From Paracoccaceae bacterium (lineage in GTDB: Bacteria; Pseudomonadota; Alphaproteobacteria; Rhodobacterales; Rhodobacteraceae): a DNA stretch of 64,000 bases. Below the pieces are notes generated by a model. That model made no database searches. It worked only from the letters and a program-made list of their open reading frames with translations, and was not told the origin of the DNA. Where the stretch lies: contig JANSYF010000010.1 of NCBI GenBank assembly GCA_024742575.1, forward strand, positions 1 to 64,000, written 5' to 3'. Below, in pieces: positions 10,025 to 19,655 of the stretch. Each line of letters opens with the position of its first letter. Position 1 is the first letter of the stretch. Made by a program: the position numbers and the translations under genes.

Positions 10025-10336
10025 ATGCCGGGACCGCCGCAGGCCAGAATGTTTGACTTCCATGCGTGCTTTACGCCTGGCCCACCGCCGGCGCCTCCAG
10101 TGCCGATACCGGTTCCGGGCATTCCGATTTTTACACCATGTTGTCCCACTGTCCTCGTCGCAAAACTACCGGCAGCTCGTCTCATGGACATGACCAATCC
10201 CGCTTTTCCACATCCGATCCTTAAGGGATCGTCCTCGGTCATCATCGGCAAGATGCCCGCCGCACGCATAGGCGATAGCGTGGCCTGCGGCGGGGTCATC
10301 GTGAAGGGCGAATTTACTGTGCTTGTTGGAGGCTGA
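10025..10336 (+). CDS. PAAR-domain spike-tip protein
   Basis: A 103-residue PAAR protein that caps the VgrG spike. Two PAAR-type repeats are visible: KLPAARLMD and KMPAARIGDSVACGG, with the closing GEFTVLVGG strand. His and Cys residues suitable for the metal site at the tip are present. The N-terminus has a proline-rich stretch (PGPPPAPPVPIPVP) and a Cys pair, longer than the minimal domain. There is no C-terminal toxin extension, so this is a plain sharpening tip. The ATG immediately follows the stop of the previous gene, which links the two functionally. Confidence 0.9.
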   Translation: MPGPPQARMFDFHACFTPGPPPAPPVPIPVPGIPIFTPCCPTVLVAKLPAARLMDMTNPAFPHPILKGSSSVIIGKMPAARIGDSVACGGVIVKGEFTVLVGG

Positions 10337-10342
10337 CCGCCA

Positions 10343-11836
10343 GTGTTGACGGTGACTTTGAAATTTCAATCCTCTGGCATGGTGCCGGGCGACGGTCGTC
10401 CGGTCGAGATGAAGGGCGGCAGTTTAACTGTCGGTCGGGGACCGGGAAACGATCTTGTATTGCCGGACCCGGATCGCATGCTGTCCAAAAGTCACTTCGT
10501 CATCGAAGACCACAACGGAAAGATCGTCATCGTCGATTTCTCAACCAATGGCACCTTCTTGAACTACTCAAAGGCCCCACTAGGGCGCACACCGACGACA
10601 TTGAACAATGGCGATGTGCTGTCTGCGGGCGGGTACGAACTGATCGTGGAAATCGGTCAGGAGTTGCCTGATCTCGACGACCTGATGGCGCCTCAACAAA
10701 CACAGACTGGTGTGTCTCATGGCAATGCCGACAATGCGCCTGACCCATTGGCGATGCTGGATGATCCGGGCGGTGGCGGCGATTTCCTAGATGATCTCTT
10801 GGGGTCCGAAGGGGCCCCAACTGGTCCGAAAAACCTTGGGGCTTCTGATCCAATTGATGATCTTTTGCCGCCATTGGGTGAAGAAGAAGATCCGTTTTTT
10901 CAGAAACCTCAGGATGGGCGCGAGGGCGAAGGGGCTTCCCTGCCAATGCATAACCCGTCCGTAAGCGACAGTTTCTCTGCTTCCGGCAAAAGCGACCCTG
11001 GCTTGATTCCAGACGATTGGGACGATTTGCTTGGACCCGCGGACGACGAAATACCCGCCAAGGAAGAAACGCCCCCTGCAGCGTCACTGATACCGGAACC
11101 TGAACCAGAAACGGTCGTGCCCCCGCCAGAAACTTCGCCAGATCTGGAGGTTCCAGAACCACTCGCACCAGAAGATGTAGCACCAACTGCCGCGCCGTTG
11201 ATTGCGCCTGCACCATCTGCACCGGCGGCTGCTCCTGCGCCTATGGCCCAAGGAGATCAATCCGCCTCACGTGCATTCATCGCGGCGCTGGACGTCGAAG
11301 ACTTTGTGATCGACGACGCCGATCTGGAACGGACCATGACACGCATGGGGCGCGTGATGCGTACGATGATTGTCGGACTGCGTGAAATCCTGATGACGCG
11401 CACGTCGATCAAATCCGAATTCCGCATCGACCAAACCATGATAGCGTCCGGCGGGAACAACCCACTTAAATTCTCGCTGAGCGAAGACGATGCTGTATCT
11501 GCGTTGGTGAAACCCAAGGCCAAAGGATATTTGAGCTCCGAAACCGCAACCGAACAGGCGCTTGACGACATCAAAGCGCACGAGATTGCGATGGTCACTG
11601 GCATGGAAGCCGCAATCAAAGGCGTGCTGGCTAAGCTTGATCCCGAAGTGCTTGCAGGTCAGATTGAGACATCCAGCGCGATTGGAAGTATGTTTAAGGG
11701 TAAGAAGGCTCGGTATTGGGAAGTATACGAAAAGATGTACACCCAGATTTCTGATCAGGCCGAAAATGATTTTCATGAGTTGTTCAGCCGCGAGTTTGCA
11801 CGCGCCTATAAGGAACAGCTCGAAAAGTTAAAATAA
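10343..11836 (+). CDS. tagH: T6SS FHA-domain protein TagH (Fha1/ImpI-type)
   Basis: A 497-residue protein with an N-terminal forkhead-associated domain (about residues 20-105): GRGPGNDLVLPD, then LSKSHFVIED and NGTFLN, which form the phosphothreonine pocket. A long acidic, Pro/Ala-rich linker follows (about 115-305). The C-terminal domain (about 310-497) is typical of T6SS TagH proteins. In Pseudomonas-like systems the kinase PpkA phosphorylates Fha1 and the phosphatase PppA reverses it, controlling assembly; all three are present here. The start is GTG at 10343, seven bases after the PAAR stop. Confidence 0.9.
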   Translation: MLTVTLKFQSSGMVPGDGRPVEMKGGSLTVGRGPGNDLVLPDPDRMLSKSHFVIEDHNGKIVIVDFSTNGTFLNYSKAPLGRTPTTLNNGDVLSAGGYELIVEIGQELPDLDDLMAPQQTQTGVSHGNADNAPDPLAMLDDPGGGGDFLDDLLGSEGAPTGPKNLGASDPIDDLLPPLGEEEDPFFQKPQDGREGEGASLPMHNPSVSDSFSASGKSDPGLIPDDWDDLLGPADDEIPAKEETPPAASLIPEPEPETVVPPPETSPDLEVPEPLAPEDVAPTAAPLIAPAPSAPAAAPAPMAQGDQSASRAFIAALDVEDFVIDDADLERTMTRMGRVMRTMIVGLREILMTRTSIKSEFRIDQTMIASGGNNPLKFSLSEDDAVSALVKPKAKGYLSSETATEQALDDIKAHEIAMVTGMEAAIKGVLAKLDPEVLAGQIETSSAIGSMFKGKKARYWEVYEKMYTQISDQAENDFHELFSREFARAYKEQLEKLK

Positions 11837-11873
11837 GCGTGTTTGCACGCGACGATGACGGGGGAATTTGAAC

Positions 11874-13214
11874 GTGTCCTGGGACAATAAGGTGCTGTGG
11901 ACGGAGGGGCTGTTTCTGCAACCCCACCATTTCCAGCAAGCTGATCGTTACACCGAAGCGCTGGTTGCAGGGCTGGCACGCCGTGTGACGCCCTACGCCT
12001 GGGGCTTCAGTGAACTCGAAATTGACGACGAAGCGCTTAAAATTGGCAAATTCGCCGTGAAATCTTGCGCTGGGTTGACGCAAGACGGCACCGTGTTTCG
12101 CGTACCGCAAGCCGAAGACCACCCGCCATCGCTTGAAGTGCCTGAGAATATCAAGGATTGCGTCGTCGTCCTTACGATCCCGCAACGGCGGCAGGGTGCA
12201 ACCGAAGTTGATCTCACCGACAGTGGAAATTCGGCCAGCCGCCTTAAGCCTGCCGAGATCGAAATCACGGATGTCATGGGCACGGTCAAAAAGGGCACCA
12301 CCGTCGGCGTCGGAAAACTTCGTCTGCAATTCGCGTTAGAGGTGGATGACCTGGCCGATATGTTGGTGATACCCATCGCCCGCATTATCGAGGTGCGACC
12401 GGACAAGGAAATCCTTCTGGATCGGTCGTTTATTCCTAGCTGCGTTGATATCCGCGCAGCGCCAACGTTGGCGGGTTTCGTCAGTGAACTTGAAGGCCTG
12501 CTGTCTCATCGCATGACGGCTCTGGCTGGGCGCCTTTCTGAAAGTGGTCCGGCACGGGGCACTGCGGATATCTCGGATTTTCTGTTGTTGATGACGGTGA
12601 ACAAGACACTGCCGCTGTTCCGCCATTTCACCAATATCGAAAATGTGCACCCCGAGACCGTCTATCGCGCCTGCGTGGTGCTTGCAGGGGAATTGGCTTC
12701 ATTCATGGCCGAAAACAAGGAAGCGCCCAAGCTTCCGCCCTACAAGCATGACGATCAGCCAGCGACATTCATGCCGGTGTTCCGCATTTTGCGGCAATAC
12801 CTCAGCGCTGTGCTTGAACAATCGGCGGTGCTGATCGCATTGGAAGAGCGTAAATATGGCATCAGCGTCGGTCTTATTGCCGACCGCAAACTGCTATCGA
12901 CGGCAGGGTTTGTTCTTGCCGTTAAAGCCGAAGTTCCAGCAGAGGATATTCGGCGGCATTTCTCGGGCCAATCCAAGATCGGTCCGGTGGAAGAAATCCG
13001 GCAATTGGTCAATTCCGCCTTGCCGGGCATCACATTGAGACCCCTGCCGGTCGCACCAAGACAGGTGCCGTACCAAGCGGGAAAAGTGTATTTTGAACTC
13101 GACGCCGACAGTCCGTACTGGGGCAAGATGACAACATCGGGCGGCATCGCCGTGCATGTGTCAGGCCAGTATCCTGGACTTGATATGGAGCTGTGGGCGA
13201 TCAGAAATAGTTAA
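11874..13214 (+). CDS. tssK: T6SS baseplate connector TssK
   Basis: A 446-residue TssK (VasE/ImpJ family), the trimer linking the baseplate wedges to the TssL/TssM membrane complex. It opens with the diagnostic SWDNKVLWTEGLFLQPHHFQ. I choose the GTG at 11874, not the TTG at 11868, because it matches the family start and leaves proper spacing from GGGGGAA near 11860-11866. The neck/head region with SGLAF-type blocks is replaced here by STAGFVLAVKAEVP. It is followed by tssL after 15 bases. Confidence 0.94.
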   Translation: MSWDNKVLWTEGLFLQPHHFQQADRYTEALVAGLARRVTPYAWGFSELEIDDEALKIGKFAVKSCAGLTQDGTVFRVPQAEDHPPSLEVPENIKDCVVVLTIPQRRQGATEVDLTDSGNSASRLKPAEIEITDVMGTVKKGTTVGVGKLRLQFALEVDDLADMLVIPIARIIEVRPDKEILLDRSFIPSCVDIRAAPTLAGFVSELEGLLSHRMTALAGRLSESGPARGTADISDFLLLMTVNKTLPLFRHFTNIENVHPETVYRACVVLAGELASFMAENKEAPKLPPYKHDDQPATFMPVFRILRQYLSAVLEQSAVLIALEERKYGISVGLIADRKLLSTAGFVLAVKAEVPAEDIRRHFSGQSKIGPVEEIRQLVNSALPGITLRPLPVAPRQVPYQAGKVYFELDADSPYWGKMTTSGGIAVHVSGQYPGLDMELWAIRNS

Positions 13215-13229
13215 GAAGAGGTTGCTGCG

Positions 13230-14681
13230 ATGTCTGACGAAGACCCGTTTGCCGAACCCGATGACACGGATAGAACGGTTATCAAACCGAATCCGGGAGG
13301 GCGCCGTTCGGTAACGCCGCCGGCTCCCGCGCAGCCGACCTACGCGCAGCCTGTCCAGCCGCAGCAACCTGCGCAGCAGGCACCTGCAGAGCCGCAAGCA
13401 GCGCCCGTAGATACGTTTGGCATTCCTGCCGCCGCCGGAGTGCCAGAGGCAAGCACGCCGCGCGCGCAACAACAGGAAGTCGAGCAGGTCTTGACCGGTA
13501 TGAACCGGCTCAATGCTTGTGCCGCGCCCCTGTTTTCCTTGATAAGCCGCGTGCGTAACCGTGCGCAGCACATGGATGCAGACAAGCTGCGCCAATCCGT
13601 CGTCTCTGAAGTGCGCGCCTTTGAAAACCGGGCGCTTCAAGCTGAGATCCCCGCCCAAACAGTCAAGGCCGCGCGCTATTCGCTTTGTGCCACTTTGGAT
13701 GATGTGGTGTTGAACACGCCATGGGGAGGGCAATCTAGCTGGGGACTGCAATCCATGGTTGGCACGTTCCACCGCGAAACAGTGGGGGGCGATCGGTTCT
13801 ATGACCTTCTGGCGCGGTTAGAGAAAGAACCAGCCAACAATATCGACCTGCTTGAATTCATGTATATGTGCCTGTCGCTTGGTTTCGAAGGACGCTTGCG
13901 CGTCGAACAAGGCGGGCCTGACAAGCATATGCGCATTCGTGCGGGATTGGCCAATGTGATCCGGGCTCAACGTGGCGCGATGGAGCGGGACCTATCGCCC
14001 AATTGGAAAGGCGTCGACAAACCCTATCGTGCTTTGTCTGCATGGAAGCCTGTCTGGATCGCGCTGGGCGTGACGGGTCTATTGTTGATCTCGGAATTCG
14101 CCAGCCTGAGTTACGTTCTGTCCAATCGAACGGAAAACCTGATTGGTCAACTTTCGATTATCGAAGCGGGCCCAGTGGCTGAACTTGAACGACGCGCGCC
14201 GCCACCGCCACCTCCGCCACCTGTTGATACCCAAGCGGTTCAGCTTGAGAAATTCGTGACTTTCCTGAAGCCAGAGATCGACGAAGGTCTGGTAAAGGTG
14301 TTCGGCCAGGGCAACACGCTGGTGATCCGAATTGCCGGGTCCGGGATGTTTGGTTCAGGTTCGGATGTGCTTGTTGAGAAATTCAATGGCATCATCGATC
14401 GCGTGGCGACGGCTTTGAACGATGAACCCGGCAAGGTGATTGTGGTCGGTCATTCCGACAACGTGCCGATCCGCTCATCCCGGTTCCCGTCCAACATGCA
14501 CCTATCTCTCGCACGGGCAAAATCGGTCATGAACAAGATGTCCGAAGACATTGACGACGATTCCCGACTAAGCGCTGAGGGCCGCGCAGACGCTGAGCCC
14601 ATTGCCGACAATGCCACTCGCGAAGGACGGGCAACGAACCGTCGCATCGAAGTGGTTCTGGTACGGGAGAACGAGGCATGA
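13230..14681 (+). CDS. tssL: T6SS inner-membrane protein TssL with OmpA-like C-terminus
   Basis: A 483-residue TssL. Residues 1-80 are a Pro/Gln/Ala-rich leader. A DotU/IcmH cytoplasmic domain follows (about 85-265; LDDVVLNTPWG and SLGFEGRLRV are family motifs). One transmembrane helix lies near 273-296, with a proline-rich spacer (RRAPPPPPPPPVD) and a periplasmic OmpA-like peptidoglycan-binding domain (about 350-483; VVGHSDNVP and GRATNRRIEVVL). This is the 'specialised' TssL that anchors the membrane complex to peptidoglycan itself, so a separate TagL-type anchor is not required. The stop overlaps the tssM start (ATGA). Confidence 0.94.
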   Translation: MSDEDPFAEPDDTDRTVIKPNPGGRRSVTPPAPAQPTYAQPVQPQQPAQQAPAEPQAAPVDTFGIPAAAGVPEASTPRAQQQEVEQVLTGMNRLNACAAPLFSLISRVRNRAQHMDADKLRQSVVSEVRAFENRALQAEIPAQTVKAARYSLCATLDDVVLNTPWGGQSSWGLQSMVGTFHRETVGGDRFYDLLARLEKEPANNIDLLEFMYMCLSLGFEGRLRVEQGGPDKHMRIRAGLANVIRAQRGAMERDLSPNWKGVDKPYRALSAWKPVWIALGVTGLLLISEFASLSYVLSNRTENLIGQLSIIEAGPVAELERRAPPPPPPPPVDTQAVQLEKFVTFLKPEIDEGLVKVFGQGNTLVIRIAGSGMFGSGSDVLVEKFNGIIDRVATALNDEPGKVIVVGHSDNVPIRSSRFPSNMHLSLARAKSVMNKMSEDIDDDSRLSAEGRADAEPIADNATREGRATNRRIEVVLVRENEA

Positions 14682-17600
14682 AGGTGTTGAGGTTCTTTAC
14701 ATCTATCTATTTTGGTTTGTTTTTTGCGGCATTCGTTTTGTCGTTGCTGGTTTGGTATCTGGGACCGCTGATCGGCACTGATCAGTCTCGACCGTTCCAA
14801 TCTGTGATGGTCCGGCTTCTTATCGTTGGTCTGTTTACACTGATTTTCGGTGGCACAGCGCTTGGGATCTTTCTAAGCCGACGCAAACGCGAAACCCAGA
14901 TGACCGAGGAAATCGCGGCGACCGCAGATGCCGGCGATGATGTTGTCAGTGGTGAGATCACGGAACTCCGCGATAAGCTTAAGACTGCGATGTCTGAACT
15001 GCGCAAATCCAAGAACGGGCGCAAGCACCTGAACGAATTGCCGTGGTACATCATGATTGGCCCGCCGGGTGCGGGTAAAACCACCGCCATCGTGAATTCC
15101 GGGCTTCAGTTTCCACTGGCTGAAGAGATGGGAAAAAATGCCATCGGAGGTGTGGGCGGCACGCGCAACTGTGATTGGTGGTTCACCAACAACGCGGTTC
15201 TGATCGACACTGCGGGTCGTTATACCACGCAGGAAAGCGATGCGCAGGTCGACAATGCGGGCTGGCTCGGGTTTCTAAACCTGCTCAAGAAGTTCCGTAA
15301 ACGACAGCCGATCAATGGCGCGATCATTGCGATCAGCCTCAGTGACTTGGCCATGCAGGACGAGATCACGCAAAAAGGGCACGCTGCTGCCGTACGTGCG
15401 CGTCTGACGGAACTACGAGAAAAGCTGGGCGTACGGTTCCCGGTTTACGTGCTGTTCACCAAGGCCGACCTCATCGCAGGGTTTACCGAGTTCCACGACA
15501 ATCTGGGCAAAGAAGATCGCGAACAGGTCTGGGGGTTCACCCTGCCCATGGAACAAGGCAAAGCCGAAGCGTCGCCCGTCGCGGCTTTTGATGCCGAATT
15601 CGCAGCATTGCTTGAGCGGCTCAATATGCAGTCGCTTGAACGGATGCAGGCGGAATCCGATCCGCAACGTCGGACGTTGGTTGCTGGTTTCCCATCGCAA
15701 GTCGCGTCGATCCGCAGTGTTGCTAAGCCCTTCCTGACAGAAGTGTTCCAAGAAAATCGCTACCAGCACCGCCAGATGTTGCGCGGTGTCTATTTTACCT
15801 CTGGTACACAAGAAGGCACACCGATTGACCGTCTGATGCTTAGCATGGCGCGAACGTTTGGCATTGGTCGTCAGGCAATTGGCACAGGGCAGGGCGCTGG
15901 ACGCTCGTATTTCCTGACGCGGTTATTCGAAGGTGTCATCTTCCCGGAAGCGGGTTTGGTTTCTGCGGATGATAAAGTCGAACGGCGTTACAAGGTCACC
16001 AAATGGGCTGCCATTATTGCAACCATTATGGTCGCAGCTGGTGCCGGGACGCTTTTGGTCCGATCTTTTCAAGGCAACAGCGGTTTGATCGCGCAGGCCA
16101 ACGCGCATGTCTCGGAATACTCGCAGGCAGCTACCACACTGCCGGGTAGCCCGATTGGTGACACAGATCTTGTCCCGGTTGTCGCAGCACTTAATGTGCT
16201 GCGCGACATGCCCGCCAATCCAACGATTTCGGATCCTGAACCGGATGGGCGTCTAACCTATGGTTTGTACCAAGGTGAGGTAATCGGGTCGCAAGCCGCG
16301 CAAACCTACCGCCGCGCGTTGAACCAGCGGTTGCTCCCGCGCTTATTGCTGCGTCTTGAAGAGCAGATCAGCGGCAACATGAACAACCCTGACCTGCTTT
16401 ACGAAGCTCTTAAGATCTATCTGATGCTGGGTCTGCAGGGGCCGATGAACCATGACCTTGTTGAGGAATGGATGCTTCTGGATTGGGAACTCTCATACCC
16501 CGGACCAGCGCGCGAAGAATTCCGTCAAGATCTCGAAATCCATCTAAACGCCTTGCTGGATCAGCCGATGCAGCAGATCGAATTGAACGGCCCATTGGTC
16601 GAACAGGTCCAAACGCTTCTGTCGGAAATGCCCTTGGCCCAACGGGTTTATAACGGCATCATCAATAGCCCTGCTGCCGTGTCTCTGCCGACGTGGCGGA
16701 TCACCGATGCGGGTGGTCCTGCTGTATCGCGTGTTCTTGTGCGCTCATCCGGCAAGCCCCTGACCGATGGCGTGGATGGTATCTTCACTTATGACGGATT
16801 CAATTCAGTCTTCCTTGGAGAAGCCCTAAGCGTGGCAGCGCGGATCCAACGTGAAAGCTGGGTTCTTGGTCCACGCGGCGAGGCTGAACAGACGGAACAG
16901 GCGCTTGCCGCTTTGAGCCGCGACGTACTTGATCTTTACTACAACGACTTCATCGCGCGGTATGATGCGATCCTTGGGGATATCGACATCATCCCACTTG
17001 AATCGCTCAGCCACGCGGTCGAAGTGACAAATGTATTGTCTGGTCCGACATCTCCCATCGTCAACATTCTTGAAGCAATTGCTGACGAAACAAAGCTTAC
17101 CGAGGATCGTGGCGGGAATGGCACAGCTGGCCTTGTGAGCGGTGTTAGTGAGATTGCACAAGGCGATGTCGAGCGGTCGACCAGCACAAGAACGCGACTG
17201 TTGCTTGAAGCGTTGTCGCAATCTGCTGCGGCTTCGGGCGAAGCTGCGCCACAGCCTCCGGGGTCGTATGTGGTGGATCGCTTTGTTTGGTTGCATCAAC
17301 TCACGACGCCGCCCGAGCCGGGCTTGCCGTCACAGCTTGATGAATTGATCGGGCTTTTGACCGCGCTTTACCAAGAACTCAACAAAATGAGCTTTTCTGG
17401 CTCTTCGACAAGCAGTGAAGGGGGGGCCGCGATCCAACGCTTTCAGGAAGCGGCGGCGCGTTCAGACGGCCCGCTTGAGCGATGGGCGACCCAAATCGCC
17501 TCGGGTTCATCCGGCATTACATCCGACAATACCCGCACTGGTATCAATGCGCGGTGGCAATCGACAATCCTGCCATTCTGCGAACAGGCTTTGACAGACC

Positions 17601-18235
17601 GATACCCATTCAACCGTCGGGCCCAAGCTGATGTTGCGGTGGCGGATTTCCAAAAACTGTTTGGCCCGGCAGGTCTGATCGACAGTTTCGTCAACGAAAA
17701 CCTGCTCCAATATATCGACACCCGCACGCGGCCTTGGTCGTGGAAACAAGTGAACGATGTCGATCTGGGGATCAGCCCAGCCGTGTTGCAGCAGTTGCAG
17801 TATGCCGCGGAAATCCGAGAAGCTTTCTTTGCCGGTGGCGCACCTAATATCCAGTTCCAGTTGATGCCACAGGCGCTTGATCCCAAGGCTGAATCTGTCT
17901 TGCTCGAAGCACATGGCAGCCAAGTTCCGTTTGCCCATCGTGGCGGTGCACCGACACCTGTGGCGCTGAACTGGCCGGGCGGCGTTGGCCTAGCACGGAT
18001 CACCTTTTCGCCTCCGACGCAGAATACCGAAAGTGTGCTACAAAAGGACGGGCCTTGGGCGTGGTTCCGGTTGCTTGACGCGGCAGAAGTCCGGCGCACC
18101 AATGTGTCAGATCGCAAGCGTGTGATCTTTAACGTCGGTGGTCGCATTTCGATCTACCAACTACAGGCCGGATCAGTTTTGAATCCGTTTGCGCTGCCCG
18201 CGCTCTCGAAATTCAGCTGCCCGAAAACATTCTGA
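14678..18235 (+). CDS. tssM: T6SS membrane core protein TssM (IcmF)
   Basis: A 1185-residue TssM. Two N-terminal transmembrane helices (about residues 5-30 and 42-66) are followed by a cytoplasmic NTPase-like domain with an intact Walker A (GPPGAGKTT, about 128-136) and DTAGRYTTQ. A third helix lies near 442-463, and a large periplasmic domain follows. With TssL, and TssJ where present, TssM forms the trans-envelope channel. It overlaps tssL upstream and shares a TGATG junction with tagF downstream. No tssJ lipoprotein gene is found in the cluster part visible here. Confidence 0.95.
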   Translation: MKVLRFFTSIYFGLFFAAFVLSLLVWYLGPLIGTDQSRPFQSVMVRLLIVGLFTLIFGGTALGIFLSRRKRETQMTEEIAATADAGDDVVSGEITELRDKLKTAMSELRKSKNGRKHLNELPWYIMIGPPGAGKTTAIVNSGLQFPLAEEMGKNAIGGVGGTRNCDWWFTNNAVLIDTAGRYTTQESDAQVDNAGWLGFLNLLKKFRKRQPINGAIIAISLSDLAMQDEITQKGHAAAVRARLTELREKLGVRFPVYVLFTKADLIAGFTEFHDNLGKEDREQVWGFTLPMEQGKAEASPVAAFDAEFAALLERLNMQSLERMQAESDPQRRTLVAGFPSQVASIRSVAKPFLTEVFQENRYQHRQMLRGVYFTSGTQEGTPIDRLMLSMARTFGIGRQAIGTGQGAGRSYFLTRLFEGVIFPEAGLVSADDKVERRYKVTKWAAIIATIMVAAGAGTLLVRSFQGNSGLIAQANAHVSEYSQAATTLPGSPIGDTDLVPVVAALNVLRDMPANPTISDPEPDGRLTYGLYQGEVIGSQAAQTYRRALNQRLLPRLLLRLEEQISGNMNNPDLLYEALKIYLMLGLQGPMNHDLVEEWMLLDWELSYPGPAREEFRQDLEIHLNALLDQPMQQIELNGPLVEQVQTLLSEMPLAQRVYNGIINSPAAVSLPTWRITDAGGPAVSRVLVRSSGKPLTDGVDGIFTYDGFNSVFLGEALSVAARIQRESWVLGPRGEAEQTEQALAALSRDVLDLYYNDFIARYDAILGDIDIIPLESLSHAVEVTNVLSGPTSPIVNILEAIADETKLTEDRGGNGTAGLVSGVSEIAQGDVERSTSTRTRLLLEALSQSAAASGEAAPQPPGSYVVDRFVWLHQLTTPPEPGLPSQLDELIGLLTALYQELNKMSFSGSSTSSEGGAAIQRFQEAAARSDGPLERWATQIASGSSGITSDNTRTGINARWQSTILPFCEQALTDRYPFNRRAQADVAVADFQKLFGPAGLIDSFVNENLLQYIDTRTRPWSWKQVNDVDLGISPAVLQQLQYAAEIREAFFAGGAPNIQFQLMPQALDPKAESVLLEAHGSQVPFAHRGGAPTPVALNWPGGVGLARITFSPPTQNTESVLQKDGPWAWFRLLDAAEVRRTNVSDRKRVIFNVGGRISIYQLQAGSVLNPFALPALSKFSCPKTF

Positions 18236-18918
18236 TGACTGACGTGACGTTCGGAGCCTTTGGAAAAATCCCCTCGGTTGGGGATTTCTTCCGGATCAAT
18301 GCACCTCCTGGCTTTGCATCGATCTGGGATGAATGGCTTCAGCGTTGCTTGGTGTCCGGTGCCCATGCTTATGGGTCGCGTTGGGACGAGCTGTATATGT
18401 CTGTTCCGATTTGGCGGTTTTGCCTATCGCCGGGGGTTGCAGGTCCGCGGGCAATCTTGGGGGTACTCATGCCTTCTGTAGATCGTGTCGGTCGCCGCTT
18501 TCCCTTAACATTGATGCAGCCACTTGAGGATGAGACACGCCTCATCAAAGCACATTTTTCGGATGACCAGACGTTCGACGCGCTTGAAAATATCGCGCTG
18601 TCTGTCTTGGATGATGAAATCAGCAAGGACGCACTGGAAGCCAGACTGTCAAAGCTTGATCCACCGGGCAGCAATGGCACGTCCTCTTGTCGTATCGAAA
18701 CAGGCGAAGTCGTCGCCTGTCGGGCAGCACACCCCCAAGACATATCTAAAAGCGTTGCGGCCCAGCTTCTGGCGCGGTCGTTCCAATCGCCAACCATCTG
18801 GAGCACCCTGATGGAAGACGATTGCCGTCTGATTGTTTGTGACGGTTTGCCGGATGGGTCGAACATGCAAGGCTTGTTCGATCTGGACGCTGATCTTTGG
18901 AGAGAAGGCGTTTTATGA
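18235..18918 (+). CDS. tagF: T6SS-associated protein TagF
   Basis: A 227-residue TagF (ImpM family). The family N-terminus FGAFGKIPSVGDFFR and the later block SLLPSVDRVGRRFP-like (here LMPSVDRVGRRFPLTLMQP) are visible. TagF is known as a post-translational negative regulator of T6SS, in part by binding FHA proteins. The start overlaps the tssM stop (TGATG) and the stop overlaps the pppA start (ATGA), placing it in the regulatory tail of the operon. Length is typical for the non-fused form; in some species it is fused to PppA. Confidence 0.92.
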   Translation: MTDVTFGAFGKIPSVGDFFRINAPPGFASIWDEWLQRCLVSGAHAYGSRWDELYMSVPIWRFCLSPGVAGPRAILGVLMPSVDRVGRRFPLTLMQPLEDETRLIKAHFSDDQTFDALENIALSVLDDEISKDALEARLSKLDPPGSNGTSSCRIETGEVVACRAAHPQDISKSVAAQLLARSFQSPTIWSTLMEDDCRLIVCDGLPDGSNMQGLFDLDADLWREGVL

Positions 18919-19640
18919 ATGTTGTTACCCCACGGGTCCGCTACAACGCCCGCAGCCATGTTGGGCTTAAACGCAAAGTGAATGAAGACTCGGTTCTGGC
19001 CTTGCCAGAACAGAATATTTGGGTTGTGTCCGATGGCATGGGCGGGCACGAGGCTGGTGATTTCGCCAGTCGACTAATCACCGACATGATCGCGACAATC
19101 GAACCGGCGTTGCCTGCGACTGAAAGAATGCACGCACTGCGTCATGCTATCCAAAAGGCGCACAGTGTCATTCGGGCCGAAGCCGACGCGCGCGGTGTGG
19201 CAACGATCGGAGCAACTGTCGCAAGTCTGATGCTGGCCAATGGGCATTTCGTCGGAATCTGGGCTGGGGATAGCCGGATCTACCGCCTCCACGGCGGCGA
19301 AATTCAAATGCTGACGGCCGACCATTCACTTGTGGCGACATTGGTCGAGTCCGGCCAAATGACATGGGACGAAGCCGAGCATCACCCGCAGTCCAATGCG
19401 ATCACCCGTGCGGTAGGGGTAGGAGACGAATTGGAACTCGATAAGGTGCGTGGCACGGTCGAACCGGGCGACAGATTTTTGATCTGTTCAGACGGCCTGA
19501 CCAAGTATGCAACCTTCAAGATGATCGAAGACGTGATGAACGCAGAACCACTGGAAACGGTGGTTGACCGCCTTATTCAAATAGCACTGGATGGCGGTGG
19601 TGCCGACAATATCACTGTGATTGTCGTCGACATCACCTGA
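18915..19640 (+). CDS. pppA: T6SS PP2C-type phosphatase PppA
   Basis: A 241-residue PP2C/Stp1-like Ser/Thr phosphatase. Motifs in order: NEDSVL near the N-terminus, VVSDGMGGHEAGDFAS, GIWAGDSRIYRL, FLICSDGLTKYA, and GGADNITVIVVDI at the end; these supply the metal-binding aspartates. It should dephosphorylate the FHA-type protein or other PpkA targets and so switch T6SS off. The start at 18915 (ATGA overlap with tagF) is preferred over upstream in-frame codons because GGAGAGAAGG lies 8-16 nt before it. It ends 15 bp from the convergent ppkA end. Confidence 0.93.
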   Translation: MNVVTPRVRYNARSHVGLKRKVNEDSVLALPEQNIWVVSDGMGGHEAGDFASRLITDMIATIEPALPATERMHALRHAIQKAHSVIRAEADARGVATIGATVASLMLANGHFVGIWAGDSRIYRLHGGEIQMLTADHSLVATLVESGQMTWDEAEHHPQSNAITRAVGVGDELELDKVRGTVEPGDRFLICSDGLTKYATFKMIEDVMNAEPLETVVDRLIQIALDGGGADNITVIVVDIT

Positions 19641-19655
19641 AGACTGGGTGTCTCT

